Source: Roseomonas nitratireducens
Lineage (GTDB): Bacteria > Pseudomonadota > Alphaproteobacteria > Acetobacterales > Acetobacteraceae
Length of the DNA stretch: 64,000 bases
Assembly: GCF_017813355.1 (NCBI RefSeq)
Contig: NZ_JAGIYZ010000007.1
Location: forward strand, 1 to 64,000
Direction of reading: 5' to 3'
The number at the start of each line of letters is the position of its first letter. Positions within the stretch are counted from its first letter, which is position 1. The notes under the pieces are model-generated. The model saw only the letters and a list, made by a program, of their open reading frames with translations, searched no databases and was not told where the DNA came from. Positions 24,892-33,303 of this stretch are shown here, one piece after another. Both the position numbers and the translations under genes were made by a program.

Positions 24892-25857
24892 ATGCGCCGG
24901 CGTTTCCTGCTCTCCGCCGCCGTCCTGCTGCGTGCCGCGCCGGCCCGCGCGCAGCCGGCCTGGGCGCCGACGCGGCCCGTGCGCATCGTCGTGCCGCTGG
25001 CGCCGGGCGGCACGGCGGACACGATCGCGCGGCTGATCGCCGATCCGCTCGGCGCGCAGCTGGGCCAGCCGGTGATCGTCGAGAACCGGCCCGGCGGCAC
25101 CAATACGGTCGGCGCGGTGCAGGTCGCGCGCGCGCCGGCCGATGGGCACACGCTGCTCTACGCGCCGCCGCCGGTGCAGATCCTGAACCCGCTGATGATG
25201 CGCAGCATGCCCTATGACGCGCTGGCGGATTTCGCCCCTGTCGTCGCGCTGATGCGCGCGCCGAAGCTGCTCGTGGTGCGGCCGGACTTTCCCGCGGCCG
25301 ATGTGGCGGAATTCATCGCCGTCGCGCGCGCCCGGCCGGGCGGCGTGACCTATGCCAGCTCCGGCATCGGTTCCTCCGCGCATCTCGCCGGTGCGATGCT
25401 GGCGCAGATGGCGGGGATCGAGATGCTGCACGTGCCCTATCGCGGCACCGCGCCGGGCGTGCAGGACCTGATGGCCGGCCGCGTCGACATGACGCTCGAC
25501 ACCGCCGCCGCGCTGCTGCCGCTGGTGCGGGAGGGGCGTATCAGGGCACTCGCGGTCAGCACGCGCGACCCGGCCGAGGCGGCACCCGGCCTGCCGCCCA
25601 TCGCGCGCACCCTGCCCGGCTTCCACGACGCCTCCTTCAACTACCTGCTCGCCCCGGCGCGCACGCCGCCGGAGTCCATCGCCGCGCTGAACGCGGCGAC
25701 GAACCGCGTGCTGGCCGATCCCACCATCCGCGCGCGCTACGCGGGGCTTGGCGCCGAGCCGGTCGGCGGCACCTCGGAGGACCTGGCCGCGATGGTGCGG
25801 GAGGAGATCGAGCGCTGGCGCGGCGTCATCGTCGCGCAGAGGATCACCATCGAATGA
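24892..25857 (+). CDS. Bug-family receptor, second of three
   Basis: Protein of 321 residues, signal peptide MRRRFLLSAAVLLRAAPARAQ. The Bug signature is intact (RPVRIVVPLAPGGTADTIAR, VIVENRPGGTNTVG, LHVPYRGTAPGVQDLMAG). It is clearly divergent from its two neighbours, so the triplet is not a recent tandem copy. It begins 5 nt after the first Bug stop and overlaps the third by 4 nt. Ligand unknown. Confidence 0.92.
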   Translation: MRRRFLLSAAVLLRAAPARAQPAWAPTRPVRIVVPLAPGGTADTIARLIADPLGAQLGQPVIVENRPGGTNTVGAVQVARAPADGHTLLYAPPPVQILNPLMMRSMPYDALADFAPVVALMRAPKLLVVRPDFPAADVAEFIAVARARPGGVTYASSGIGSSAHLAGAMLAQMAGIEMLHVPYRGTAPGVQDLMAGRVDMTLDTAAALLPLVREGRIRALAVSTRDPAEAAPGLPPIARTLPGFHDASFNYLLAPARTPPESIAALNAATNRVLADPTIRARYAGLGAEPVGGTSEDLAAMVREEIERWRGVIVAQRITIE

Positions 25858-26816
25858 AGACGCATCGCCGATCCATCCTCGCCGCCGCGCTCGCCCTGCC
25901 GGCGCCCGCCCTGGCGCAGGGCTTCCCGAGCCGGCCGATCCGCCTGGTCTGCCCCTTCGCCGCCGGCGGCTCGGCCGATGCCAGTGCGCGGCAACTCGCC
26001 GAGCCGCTCTCTGCCGCCCTCGGCCAGCCCGTGGTGGTGGAAAACCGGCCGGGCGGTGGCGCCACGCTCGGCGCGCAGCTCGTCGCGCGCGCGGCGCCGG
26101 ATGGCCACACGCTGCTCTACGGCACGCCGGGGCCGCAGAGCGTGAACCCGCACCTGATGCGCAGCGTGCCGTACGATCCGGTGCGGGATTTCGCGCCGGT
26201 CTCCGGCTACAAGCGCGCGCCGAACCTGCTCGCGGTCCATCCATCCCTGCCGGCGCAGGACCTTGCGCAGCTGATCGCGCTGGCGAAGGCGCGGCCGGGG
26301 ACCTTGACCTTCGCCTCCTCGGGCGTCGGCTCCTCCTCCCACCTCGCGGGGGAGATGCTGAAGTTCCTGGGCGGCGTGGACATCACCCATGTGCCCTATC
26401 GCGGCACCGGGCCGGCGATGACGGACCTGCTGTCGGGAACCGTGGCCATGGCGCTCGACACGCTGTCCATCCTGCTGCCGCCCGCGCGCGCTGGATCGCT
26501 GCGCGCGCTCGGCGTCACCACGCCGCAGCGCTCGCGCCTGGTGCCGGAGCTGCCCGCGCTGGCCGAGACCCTGCCGGGCTTCGACGCCGCACCCTTCAAC
26601 TACATCGCCGCGACCGGCGGCACGCCGCCCGCGATCGTCGCCCGCCTGAACCAGGCGATCGTGGGCATCCTGAACGAGCCGGCCTATCGTGCGCGCATGG
26701 AAGCGCTCGGCGAGGAGGCCACGCCCTCCTCGCCCGAGGAGCTGGCGGAGACGATCGCGCGCGAGAGCGCGCGGTGGAAGCAGGTGATCGAGGCAGCGGG
26801 GATACGGGTGGAATGA
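25854..26816 (+). CDS. Bug-family receptor, third of three
   Basis: Protein of 320 residues with signal MKTHRRSILAAALALPAPALAQG. Bug features: RPIRLVCPFAAGGSADASAR, VVVENRPGGGATLG, THVPYRGTGPAMTDLLSG. It is somewhat closer to the second copy (YGTPGPQSVNPHLMRSVPYD versus PVQILNPLMMRSMPYD) than to the first. It overlaps both neighbours by 4 nt, so all three receptors and the hydratase are co-translated. Confidence 0.92.
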   Translation: MKTHRRSILAAALALPAPALAQGFPSRPIRLVCPFAAGGSADASARQLAEPLSAALGQPVVVENRPGGGATLGAQLVARAAPDGHTLLYGTPGPQSVNPHLMRSVPYDPVRDFAPVSGYKRAPNLLAVHPSLPAQDLAQLIALAKARPGTLTFASSGVGSSSHLAGEMLKFLGGVDITHVPYRGTGPAMTDLLSGTVAMALDTLSILLPPARAGSLRALGVTTPQRSRLVPELPALAETLPGFDAAPFNYIAATGGTPPAIVARLNQAIVGILNEPAYRARMEALGEEATPSSPEELAETIARESARWKQVIEAAGIRVE

Positions 26817-27592
26817 GCGAGACCTACGAGACTCTGAAGCTGGAGGTCGCCGACCTTGTCGCGACCGTCACGCTGGACCGCCCGCCGGTCAACGCGCAGA
26901 ACCGCGCGATGAAGGAGGAGCTGATCGCGGTCTTCGACGCGCTGCACGACCGCGAGGATGTGCGCGCGGTGGTGCTGACCGGCGCCGGCCGTGCCTTCTG
27001 CGCCGGCGCCGACCTCAAGGAACGGCCGAACATCGCCGGCGTCCCGGGCGCCTATCCGCGGCACAACCGCCTTACGCGCGCGTCCTTCGACTGCATCATG
27101 GAGTGCGGCAAGCCGGTGATCGCGGCGGTGAACGGGCTCGCGATCGGCGCGGGCGCTGTGCTCGCGCTCTGCGCCGACATCATCCTGGTGGCGGAGGACG
27201 CCTACCTGTCGATGACCGAGGTGGATGTCGGCCTCGCCGGCGGCGTGAAGCATGTACGCCGCCACTTCGGCGAATCCGACGCGCGGCTGATGATCTACAC
27301 GGCGCGCCGCGTCCCTGGGCCGGAACTGCTGCGGATGAACGTCGCCTCCGCCTGCCTGCCGCGCGATGCGCTGCTGGCCGAGGCGCAGCGGATCGGGGCC
27401 GAGATCGCCGGCAAGGTGCCGCTCGCCGTGCAGGCCGCCAAGCGCAGCTTCCAGGTGACCGAGTACATGCCGCTGCACGAGGGCTACGTCTTCGAGCAGT
27501 CCCAGACCGCCGCGCTGTCGCGCACCGAGGACACGCAGGAAGCGTGGCGCGCCTTCGCCGAGAAGCGCAAGCCGGTCTTCAAGGGGAGGTAG
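26813..27592 (+). CDS. Enoyl-CoA hydratase/isomerase-family protein
   Basis: Protein of 259 residues of the crotonase fold: VTLDRPPVNAQNRAM, the GRAFCAGADLKE oxyanion segment, VNGLAIGAGAVLALCADI and MTEVDVGLAGGVKHVRR. Glu in MTEVDVG matches one catalytic Glu; the second position is not a clear Glu, so the reaction may be other than classical hydration. It starts by ATGA overlap after the third Bug gene and likely acts on the CoA ester made by the CoA-transferase. Confidence 0.9.
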   Translation: MSETYETLKLEVADLVATVTLDRPPVNAQNRAMKEELIAVFDALHDREDVRAVVLTGAGRAFCAGADLKERPNIAGVPGAYPRHNRLTRASFDCIMECGKPVIAAVNGLAIGAGAVLALCADIILVAEDAYLSMTEVDVGLAGGVKHVRRHFGESDARLMIYTARRVPGPELLRMNVASACLPRDALLAEAQRIGAEIAGKVPLAVQAAKRSFQVTEYMPLHEGYVFEQSQTAALSRTEDTQEAWRAFAEKRKPVFKGR

Positions 27593-27599
27593 GCGCGCG

Positions 27600-28526
27600 A
27601 TGCGCGAGCCCGTGCTGCTGCTCTGCCCCGTTCCCGCGGACCTGCGTGCCGCGCTTGCGGAGCGCTACGACCTGGCGGAACTCCAGCCGGCGGAACAGCC
27701 GCGCCCCGGCTTCCGGATTGCCGTGACCACCGCCATGCACGGCGCGACCGCGGCGCTGCTCGACCGGCTGCCGGATCTCAGGCTGCTCTCCAGCCAGGGC
27801 ACGGGGCTCGAGCGCATCGACCTCGCCGCCGCGGCGCGGCGCGGCGTCGCCGTGGCCTATACACCCGGCGTGATGACCGAGGATGTCGCGGACGCGGCGA
27901 TCGGCCTGATGTACGGCGCCGCGCGGCTGGTCGCCGAGGCCGACCGCTTCGTCCGCGCCGGGCGCTGGGGGAAGGAGCGGATGCGCCTGGGCATCGGCCT
28001 GCACGGCAAGATGGCGGGCATCGTCGGCATGGGGCGCATCGGCCAGGCCATTGCGCGCCGCTGCGCCGGCCTGGGCATGCGTGTCGCGTGGACCGGGCCG
28101 CGCGCGAAGCCGGACCTGCCCTGGCCACGCCTCGGCAGCCTCATCGAACTCGCCGAGGCGGCGGACGTGCTCATCCTGGCGCTGGCCGCCGGGCCGGAGA
28201 CCGACAGGATGGTGGATGCGCGGGTGCTGCGCGCCCTCGGGCCGCGCGGCGTGCTGGTCAACATCGCCCGCGGGTCCATGGTGGACGAGCCGGCGCTGAT
28301 CGCCGCGCTGCAGGACGGCACCATCGCCGGCGCGGGGCTCGATGTCTTCGCGACGGAGCCGGCGCTCGATCCGCGCTTCCTCGATCTCGGCAATGTCGTG
28401 CTGGCGCCGCACAGCGCCTCCCTCACGCACGAGACTCGCGCGGCGCTGATCGCGCGCATGCTGTCGGACATCGAGGCATTCCGCGACGGGCGCGATTTCC
28501 TGGACGCCGCCGCGGGCGCCGGCTAA
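27600..28526 (+). CDS. D-isomer-specific 2-hydroxyacid dehydrogenase family protein
   Basis: Protein of 308 residues. NAD-binding motif GIVGMGRIGQAIARR, catalytic Arg in VNIARGSMVDE, Glu in DVFATEPALDP and His in LAPHSASLTHE are all in order. It would interconvert a 2-keto acid and a D-2-hydroxy acid with NAD(P)H in the cytoplasm. It lies 7 nt after the hydratase with an AGGGGAGG ribosome site inside that gene's end. The specific substrate is unknown. Confidence 0.92.
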   Translation: MREPVLLLCPVPADLRAALAERYDLAELQPAEQPRPGFRIAVTTAMHGATAALLDRLPDLRLLSSQGTGLERIDLAAAARRGVAVAYTPGVMTEDVADAAIGLMYGAARLVAEADRFVRAGRWGKERMRLGIGLHGKMAGIVGMGRIGQAIARRCAGLGMRVAWTGPRAKPDLPWPRLGSLIELAEAADVLILALAAGPETDRMVDARVLRALGPRGVLVNIARGSMVDEPALIAALQDGTIAGAGLDVFATEPALDPRFLDLGNVVLAPHSASLTHETRAALIARMLSDIEAFRDGRDFLDAAAGAG

Positions 28527-28536
28527 CGGTCGCGCC

Positions 28537-29304
28537 ATGCCCTCGGCCACGAAGTCCGCCCGACCCGCCGCGCCGGCCATTGACCTCAACCGCAGCGCGG
28601 TCTCGCGCTACATCCAGCTCGCCACCCTTTTCCGTCGCCGCATCGAGCAGGGGACCTGGCGCAATGGCGACCAGATCCCGACGGTGGACGAACTTGCCGC
28701 CGAATGCGGCGTGGCCCGCGCGACCATCCGCCAGGCGCTCGACCAGCTGGAAGCCGAGGGGCTGATCGAGCGGTTCCGCGCGAAGGGCACCTTCGTGCGC
28801 ACGGCACCGGCCGCGAACCGTCTCTGGTGCGAGGTGGAGACCGACTGGACGGGCCTGCTGCGGTCCCGCGAGGGGGCCGAGATCGAGGTGCTCGGCGAGA
28901 CGCCGGGTGTCACGGAAACGCCCGCGCCGCCGGTCGAGATGGGCACCAAGGCGCCGCGCTACACCCATATCCGCCGCCGGCACTGGCGCGATGGCCAGCC
29001 CTTCCTGGTGGCCGATCTGTACCTCGACGAACGGCTCCGGTCGAAGGTCACGGCCGAGGACCTCCGCGGCAAGACCGCGCTGAAGCTGGCGGCCAGCATT
29101 CCAGGCGTGCGCATCAGCGATGCGCGGCAGACGCTGACGATCGGCACCGCCGACATCGAGACGGCGACGGCGCTGCAATTGCCGCTGAACGCGCCGATCG
29201 CGCATGTGCGCCGCGCCGCGGTGGACCAGCGCGGCGTGCTCATCCTCGTCGCGGACGGCATCTATCGCGGCGACGTGGTGCGGATCGACATCAAGCTGCG
29301 CTGA
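28537..29304 (+). CDS. GntR-family (HutC/UTRA-type) transcriptional regulator
   Basis: Protein of 255 residues. N-terminal winged helix-turn-helix at about residues 22-85 (LATLFRRRIEQGTWRNGDQI, ELAAECGVARATIRQALDQL, GLIERFRAKGTFV) and a C-terminal UTRA ligand domain. It is the last gene of the nine-gene operon, 10 nt after the dehydrogenase, and probably represses that operon in response to its substrate. It is not adjacent to hut genes, so I do not call it hutC, although it is of the same structural class. Confidence 0.9.
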   Translation: MPSATKSARPAAPAIDLNRSAVSRYIQLATLFRRRIEQGTWRNGDQIPTVDELAAECGVARATIRQALDQLEAEGLIERFRAKGTFVRTAPAANRLWCEVETDWTGLLRSREGAEIEVLGETPGVTETPAPPVEMGTKAPRYTHIRRRHWRDGQPFLVADLYLDERLRSKVTAEDLRGKTALKLAASIPGVRISDARQTLTIGTADIETATALQLPLNAPIAHVRRAAVDQRGVLILVADGIYRGDVVRIDIKLR

Positions 29305-29344
29305 AGGCGAAGCCGCGTCGCGCCCCCTTGCCGCGCTCCGGCCC

Positions 29345-30157
29345 TCAGCCCCAGAGGTCGCGGGCGAAGGCGATGAGCGCCGCCGCCACCGCCGCGGGCT
29401 GTTCGGGCAGCAGGGCGTGGCCGGCGCGCGCGACCACCGCGCACCGAGCCAGCGGACCGAGCAGCGCCTGCACTTCCGCCTCGGAAGGCGGCGGCGCGAT
29501 CGCATCCTCCTCGGCCGCAAGGTAGAGCAGCGGCTTCGCCTCCGCCGCCCGCAGCCAGGCGCGGTCCTGCGTCGCCGTGCGGGCGGCGCGCTGCGCGCGC
29601 GCGACCTCGGGATGCCAGCCCGCAAGCCAGACGCTCGCATCGTGGCCGGGCGCGAAATAGGCGCGCTGCAGGTGGCGCAGCCGTTCCGCGTCGGGCAGCG
29701 CGGAGTCGAAGCTCGAGGTGATCGCGCGGCTGATCTCCGGCGTGACCTCCGTGCCCGTCACGGCGGCCAGCATGGCGATGCCGCGCACGAGGTCGGGGCG
29801 ATCATGGCCGAGCATCCGCGCGACCCAATTGCCGGCGGCATGACCCGCGACGAGGGCCGGGCCGCCGGCGAAGCGCTCCATCGCCACGGCCACGTCCGCG
29901 GCCATGTCGTGCAGCGTGGCACCCGGCGTCAGCGGCGCGGAGCGTCCGATCCCGCGCGGCTCCGGCCGGATCAGCCGCAGGCCTGCCGCGACCAGCGTCG
30001 GCGCGATCGCGTCGTAATCCTCCTGGCCGCGGCCGAGCGAGGGGATCAGGACGATCGGATGGCCGTCGCCGGCAACCTCGACCTCGAGCGGGCCGCCGGG
30101 GAGGTCCAGCAGATATGTGCTGGCGCCGTGGCCGGCGGTCTGCGCTGCGTCTGCCAT
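29345..30157 (-). CDS. Alpha/beta-fold hydrolase with Ala at the nucleophile position
   Basis: Protein of 270 residues with the alpha/beta-hydrolase core (HPIVLIPSLGRGQEDYDAIA, LIRPEPRGIGRS). At the nucleophile elbow the sequence is GHAAGN (residues 105-110), so Ala107 stands where Ser, Cys or Asp is expected; the DNA reads GGT CAT GCC GCC GGC. The acid (EEDAIAPP) and His (ARAGHALLPE) positions look kept. The start at 30157 has a GAGGAC site. It is divergent from pcaHG. It may be a non-hydrolytic member or use a different mechanism. Confidence 0.85.
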   Translation of the reverse strand: MADAAQTAGHGASTYLLDLPGGPLEVEVAGDGHPIVLIPSLGRGQEDYDAIAPTLVAAGLRLIRPEPRGIGRSAPLTPGATLHDMAADVAVAMERFAGGPALVAGHAAGNWVARMLGHDRPDLVRGIAMLAAVTGTEVTPEISRAITSSFDSALPDAERLRHLQRAYFAPGHDASVWLAGWHPEVARAQRAARTATQDRAWLRAAEAKPLLYLAAEEDAIAPPPSEAEVQALLGPLARCAVVARAGHALLPEQPAAVAAALIAFARDLWG

Positions 30158-30369
30158 GCGGTGTCCTCGCGGTTCGCCGGGGTGGGGAGTGGTGCACGCC
30201 CGGCGGCTATCCTGAAAGAGCGAATAGGCCAGATCATTGACATTTTTCGCATGCCTTGGCCACTCTCCCAGGCAAGAAGGCGGGACCGGCTTCACCCCGG
30301 ACGAATGAGTCCCCGGCGCCGCATCATCCGTTCACCATGGATGGCGGGCCTTTCCGAAGGGAGGACAGG
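30158..30369. promoter_or_regulatory. Divergent control region between the hydrolase and pcaHG
   Basis: The 212-nt divergent gap has an AT-rich core at about 30210-30250, unusual here. A perfect TTGACA occurs at 30237-30242 but I find no convincing -10 at 16-18 nt on either strand. GGCCA (30228-30232) and TGGCC (30257-30261) flank the core as a short inverted repeat. Regulation of both genes from here is likely; the exact sites are not resolved. Confidence 0.35.
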
Positions 30370-31086
30370 ATGAGTTCCACGGATGCGCCGGATCGCTTCG
30401 ATCCCTGGCCGCCGGGCATCGAGCCCGATGTACCGATCCACGGCTACCCCAACACCTGGACCTTCACGCCCGCGCAGCCGCTGCTGCGCCGGCCCGTGAC
30501 GCGCACCGAGGCGACCGGCCCGCTCGAGTTGCAGCGCAAGCTGCCCTGCGGCGATGCGAATCTCGCGCAGCCCGCGCCCGGCCGCATCGCCATTGGCCAA
30601 CTGATGCACATCTCGGGCCGCATCCTGGACGAGGACGGGCGGCCGGTGCGCGGCGCGATCGTCGAGCTCTGGCAGGCCAATGCGGCCGGGCGCTACTTCC
30701 ACCCGATCGACCAGCGGGCCGCGCCGCTCGATCCGAACTTCGTCGGCAATGGGCGCGTGCGGACGGATGAGGAGGGCCGCTACGCCTTCTTCACCATCAA
30801 GCCCGGCGCCTATCCCGTGCCGGTGAAGGACACCTGGTGGCGTCCGCCGCACCTGCATTTCTCGGTGCTCGGCCCGTCCTCGCTCTCGCGGCTCGTCACC
30901 CAGATGTATTTCAGCGGCGATCCGCTGAACGCGCTCGACCGCATCCTGAACTCGATCCCGGATGCTGCCGCGCGGGACCGCCTCATCGCGCGTGACCTGC
31001 CGCCGGCGGAGGTGGGCGACCAATGGCTGGGCTACACCCACGACATCGTGCTGCGCGGCCGCGACGCGACGCCGGTGACGCCATGA
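30370..31086 (+). CDS. pcaH: Protocatechuate 3,4-dioxygenase beta subunit
   Basis: Protein of 238 residues. All four non-haem Fe(III) ligands of the intradiol family are present: Tyr109 (GRYFHP), Tyr148 (KPGAYPVP), His161 and His163 (PPHLHFSVLG), almost at the spacing of Pseudomonas PcaH. It cleaves protocatechuate to 3-carboxy-cis,cis-muconate with the alpha subunit. A GGGAGGACAGG site sets the ATG at 30370. The stop overlaps the pcaG start. Other pca genes are absent except a PcaC-like protein 20 kb away. Confidence 0.92.
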   Translation: MSSTDAPDRFDPWPPGIEPDVPIHGYPNTWTFTPAQPLLRRPVTRTEATGPLELQRKLPCGDANLAQPAPGRIAIGQLMHISGRILDEDGRPVRGAIVELWQANAAGRYFHPIDQRAAPLDPNFVGNGRVRTDEEGRYAFFTIKPGAYPVPVKDTWWRPPHLHFSVLGPSSLSRLVTQMYFSGDPLNALDRILNSIPDAAARDRLIARDLPPAEVGDQWLGYTHDIVLRGRDATPVTP

Positions 31087-31706
31087 CCGGCGCTTCCGCC
31101 CCCGGCGCGCCGCTGCCGCCGACCTCGCAGCACACGATCGGTCCCTTCTTCCCCCGCACCTTCTTCCAGCCGGGCGACAACGACCTGACCATCGTCGCCC
31201 ACGGCGCGGCCCCGACGCGGCGGGGCGAGGTGATCCTGCTGCGCGGCACGGTCACGCGGGCCGAAGGACTCCCTTGCGTCAACCAGATCCTCGAGGCCTG
31301 GCAGGCGGATGCCGGCGGTCGCTTCAACCATCCGCTCGACCCGGAGCGGCACCTGGCGGATCCTGATTTCCTCGGCTGGGGGCGGGCCTGGACCGATGCG
31401 GAGGGGCAGTACGAATTCCGCACCGTCCTGCCGGGCGGATATGCCGAGGCCGGAGGTCACCGGGCGCCGCACATGAACATCACGGTGATGGGCGCGGGGC
31501 TGATGCGCCGCGCGCTGACCACGGTGTTCTTTCCCGACTTCGCCGCCGAGAACGCGGTCGATCCGGTCCTGACCATCGTGGCGCCGTCGCAGCGTGCGAG
31601 GCTTCTCGCGGTGCCGGACGGCATGGCGGATGGCGTGCGCGTCTTCCGCTTCGACATCCGCCTGCGCGGCGATGCGGAGGAGGAGACGCCCTTCTTCGAG
31701 GATTGA
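31083..31706 (+). CDS. pcaG: Protocatechuate 3,4-dioxygenase alpha subunit
   Basis: Protein of 207 residues, the usual PcaG length. It begins with TSQHTIGPFFPRTFF and keeps LRGTVTRAEGLPCVNQILEAW, but lacks the Fe ligands of the beta chain (GRFNHP instead of a Tyr; APHMNITVMG with one His), as expected for the structural alpha subunit that lines the active site. Its ATG overlaps the pcaH stop (ATGA), so the two are made in equal amounts. Confidence 0.92.
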   Translation: MTGASAPGAPLPPTSQHTIGPFFPRTFFQPGDNDLTIVAHGAAPTRRGEVILLRGTVTRAEGLPCVNQILEAWQADAGGRFNHPLDPERHLADPDFLGWGRAWTDAEGQYEFRTVLPGGYAEAGGHRAPHMNITVMGAGLMRRALTTVFFPDFAAENAVDPVLTIVAPSQRARLLAVPDGMADGVRVFRFDIRLRGDAEEETPFFED

Positions 31707-31781
31707 ACGCTTCGAGCGCGACGGTCCGGGAGAAGCGCGAACCGTACAGTTGGCACGCGACGCCCCCGCTGCCCTGCGCCT

Positions 31782-33221
31782 CTAGAGGGTCTTGGGTCTG
31801 TGCTGCGACCAGGGCCTGGCCCGTTCCAGCAGCGCGCCGAGCCGCAGCACATCCGCCTCCGCGCCCCAGCGCCCGACGACCTGCACGGCCGTGGGCAAGC
31901 CATCGGCGCCGAAGCCGGAGGGCAAGGACACCGCGGGGTGGCCCGTCAGGTTGAAGGGGTATTGCGGCGAGGTCCAACCTTGCCGCGTGATGCCGCAGGG
32001 CACGCCGTCCACCATGACGTCGTCATTCGCCGCGTCGAACACCGCCGGCAGCGCGGTGCGCGTCATCGTCGGCATCACCAGCAGGTCGTACCGATCGAAC
32101 AGCGCCTGCACCGCGCGGAACAGCCGCGTGCGGGCGAATTGTGCGTTGCGGAAGTCGGCCAGCGTGAACTGCGCACCGCGTTCCATGAAGGCGAGCGTCA
32201 CCGGGTCCATGCGGTCCCGCCATTCCGGCAGGAAGGGCGCGCAGAAGACGGCGAAGTTGGCCTGGTACAGCACGCGGCCTTCGTACTCGATCCAGTCGAT
32301 CGCCTCGTCCACCTCCTCGACCTCGGCGCCCATCTCCGCCCACGCATCAAGCGCGCCGCGCGTGTTCGTCGCGACATCCACCGCGACCCGCGGATTGGCG
32401 CAGCGCGGCACATGCCCGATCCGAAGTCCCGACAGGTCCTCGCCCAGCAGCACTGGCGAGACAGGACGCGCCGCCGACGTCCCCCCCAGGCTCCAGGGGT
32501 CCTGCCCGGCCGGCCCCGCCAGCACGGCGTGCATCAACGCTGCATCCGTGACGCTACGCGCAAGCGGCCCGGCATAGGTGTTGTTGCCGAAGGCGTCGCG
32601 CGCGGCGTCCGCCGGCACCGCGCCCAGCGTCGGCTTCAGCCCGACCACGCCGCAGCAGGCCGCCGGCCCGCGGATCGACCCTGCGCCATCGGTGCCCAGT
32701 CCGAGCGGCGCAAGCCCCGCCGCGACCGCCGCGGCGGCGCCGCCCGACGACCCGCCGGAGGTGCGCTCCAGGTTCCACGGATTGCGCGTGATGCCGAAGG
32801 CCGGCCCGTCGGTCAGCCCCTTGACGCCGAATTCCGGCGTCGTGGTCTTGCCGATGATGATCGCGCCGGCCGCCCGCAGCCTCGCGACGAGCACGTCGTC
32901 CTTCGTGGCCGGCTTCGCCTGCGCATGGATCGCCGAACCATGCGTCGTGGGCATCCCCGCGACATCCACCAAATCCTTGATGTGGATCGGCACGCCGTGC
33001 AGCGGGCCGAGCGGTGCGCCTTCCATCACCGCGCGCTCGGCCTGCGCCGCGTCGCGGCGCGCCGCTTCCTCCGCCACCGTGACGAAGCAGTTCAGCCGCG
33101 GCTGCGCGCGCGCGACTTCCGCCAGCACCGCATCGACATACTCGACCGGGGAGAGGCGGCGGCTTCGGATCAGCGCGGCGGCGCGCGTGGCGGACATGAA
33201 CAGCAGGTCGTCGGTGGCCAT
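31782..33221 (-). CDS. Amidase (amidase-signature family)
   Basis: Protein of 479 residues. The Ser-cisSer-Lys triad is visible: Lys82 (HIKDLVD), Ser158 (TSGGSSGG) and nucleophile Ser182 (GTDGAGSIRG), with the same spacing as known members. No signal peptide, so cytoplasmic hydrolysis of a carboxamide. The ATG at 33221 has a GAGGAA site. It is divergent from a class III aminotransferase gene, 82 nt apart. Not GatA: no gatB or gatC nearby. Confidence 0.9.
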   Translation of the reverse strand: MATDDLLFMSATRAAALIRSRRLSPVEYVDAVLAEVARAQPRLNCFVTVAEEAARRDAAQAERAVMEGAPLGPLHGVPIHIKDLVDVAGMPTTHGSAIHAQAKPATKDDVLVARLRAAGAIIIGKTTTPEFGVKGLTDGPAFGITRNPWNLERTSGGSSGGAAAAVAAGLAPLGLGTDGAGSIRGPAACCGVVGLKPTLGAVPADAARDAFGNNTYAGPLARSVTDAALMHAVLAGPAGQDPWSLGGTSAARPVSPVLLGEDLSGLRIGHVPRCANPRVAVDVATNTRGALDAWAEMGAEVEEVDEAIDWIEYEGRVLYQANFAVFCAPFLPEWRDRMDPVTLAFMERGAQFTLADFRNAQFARTRLFRAVQALFDRYDLLVMPTMTRTALPAVFDAANDDVMVDGVPCGITRQGWTSPQYPFNLTGHPAVSLPSGFGADGLPTAVQVVGRWGAEADVLRLGALLERARPWSQHRPKTL

Positions 33222-33303
33222 GGGTTCCTCCGGTGCGCCGGCGCGGCGTGGCGCCGGCGCGCGCGCGCCATTACAACGCAGCATTCAGACAGCGAGACCC
33301 GCC

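Noticed and set aside
28537..29304. Calling the GntR regulator hutC
   Set aside because: It has the right domain class but ends a different operon 35 kb from hutHU, and no palindrome like the hut operator is found beside it.
30237..30242. Perfect TTGACA in the pcaHG control region as a promoter
   Set aside because: No acceptable -10 lies 16-18 nt away on either strand; kept only as part of a general control region.
33240..33272. Alternating GC tract (GGCGCCGGCGCGCGCGCGCC) as a Z-DNA or regulatory element
   Set aside because: Such runs are expected at this GC content and it sits just before a start region without other signals.
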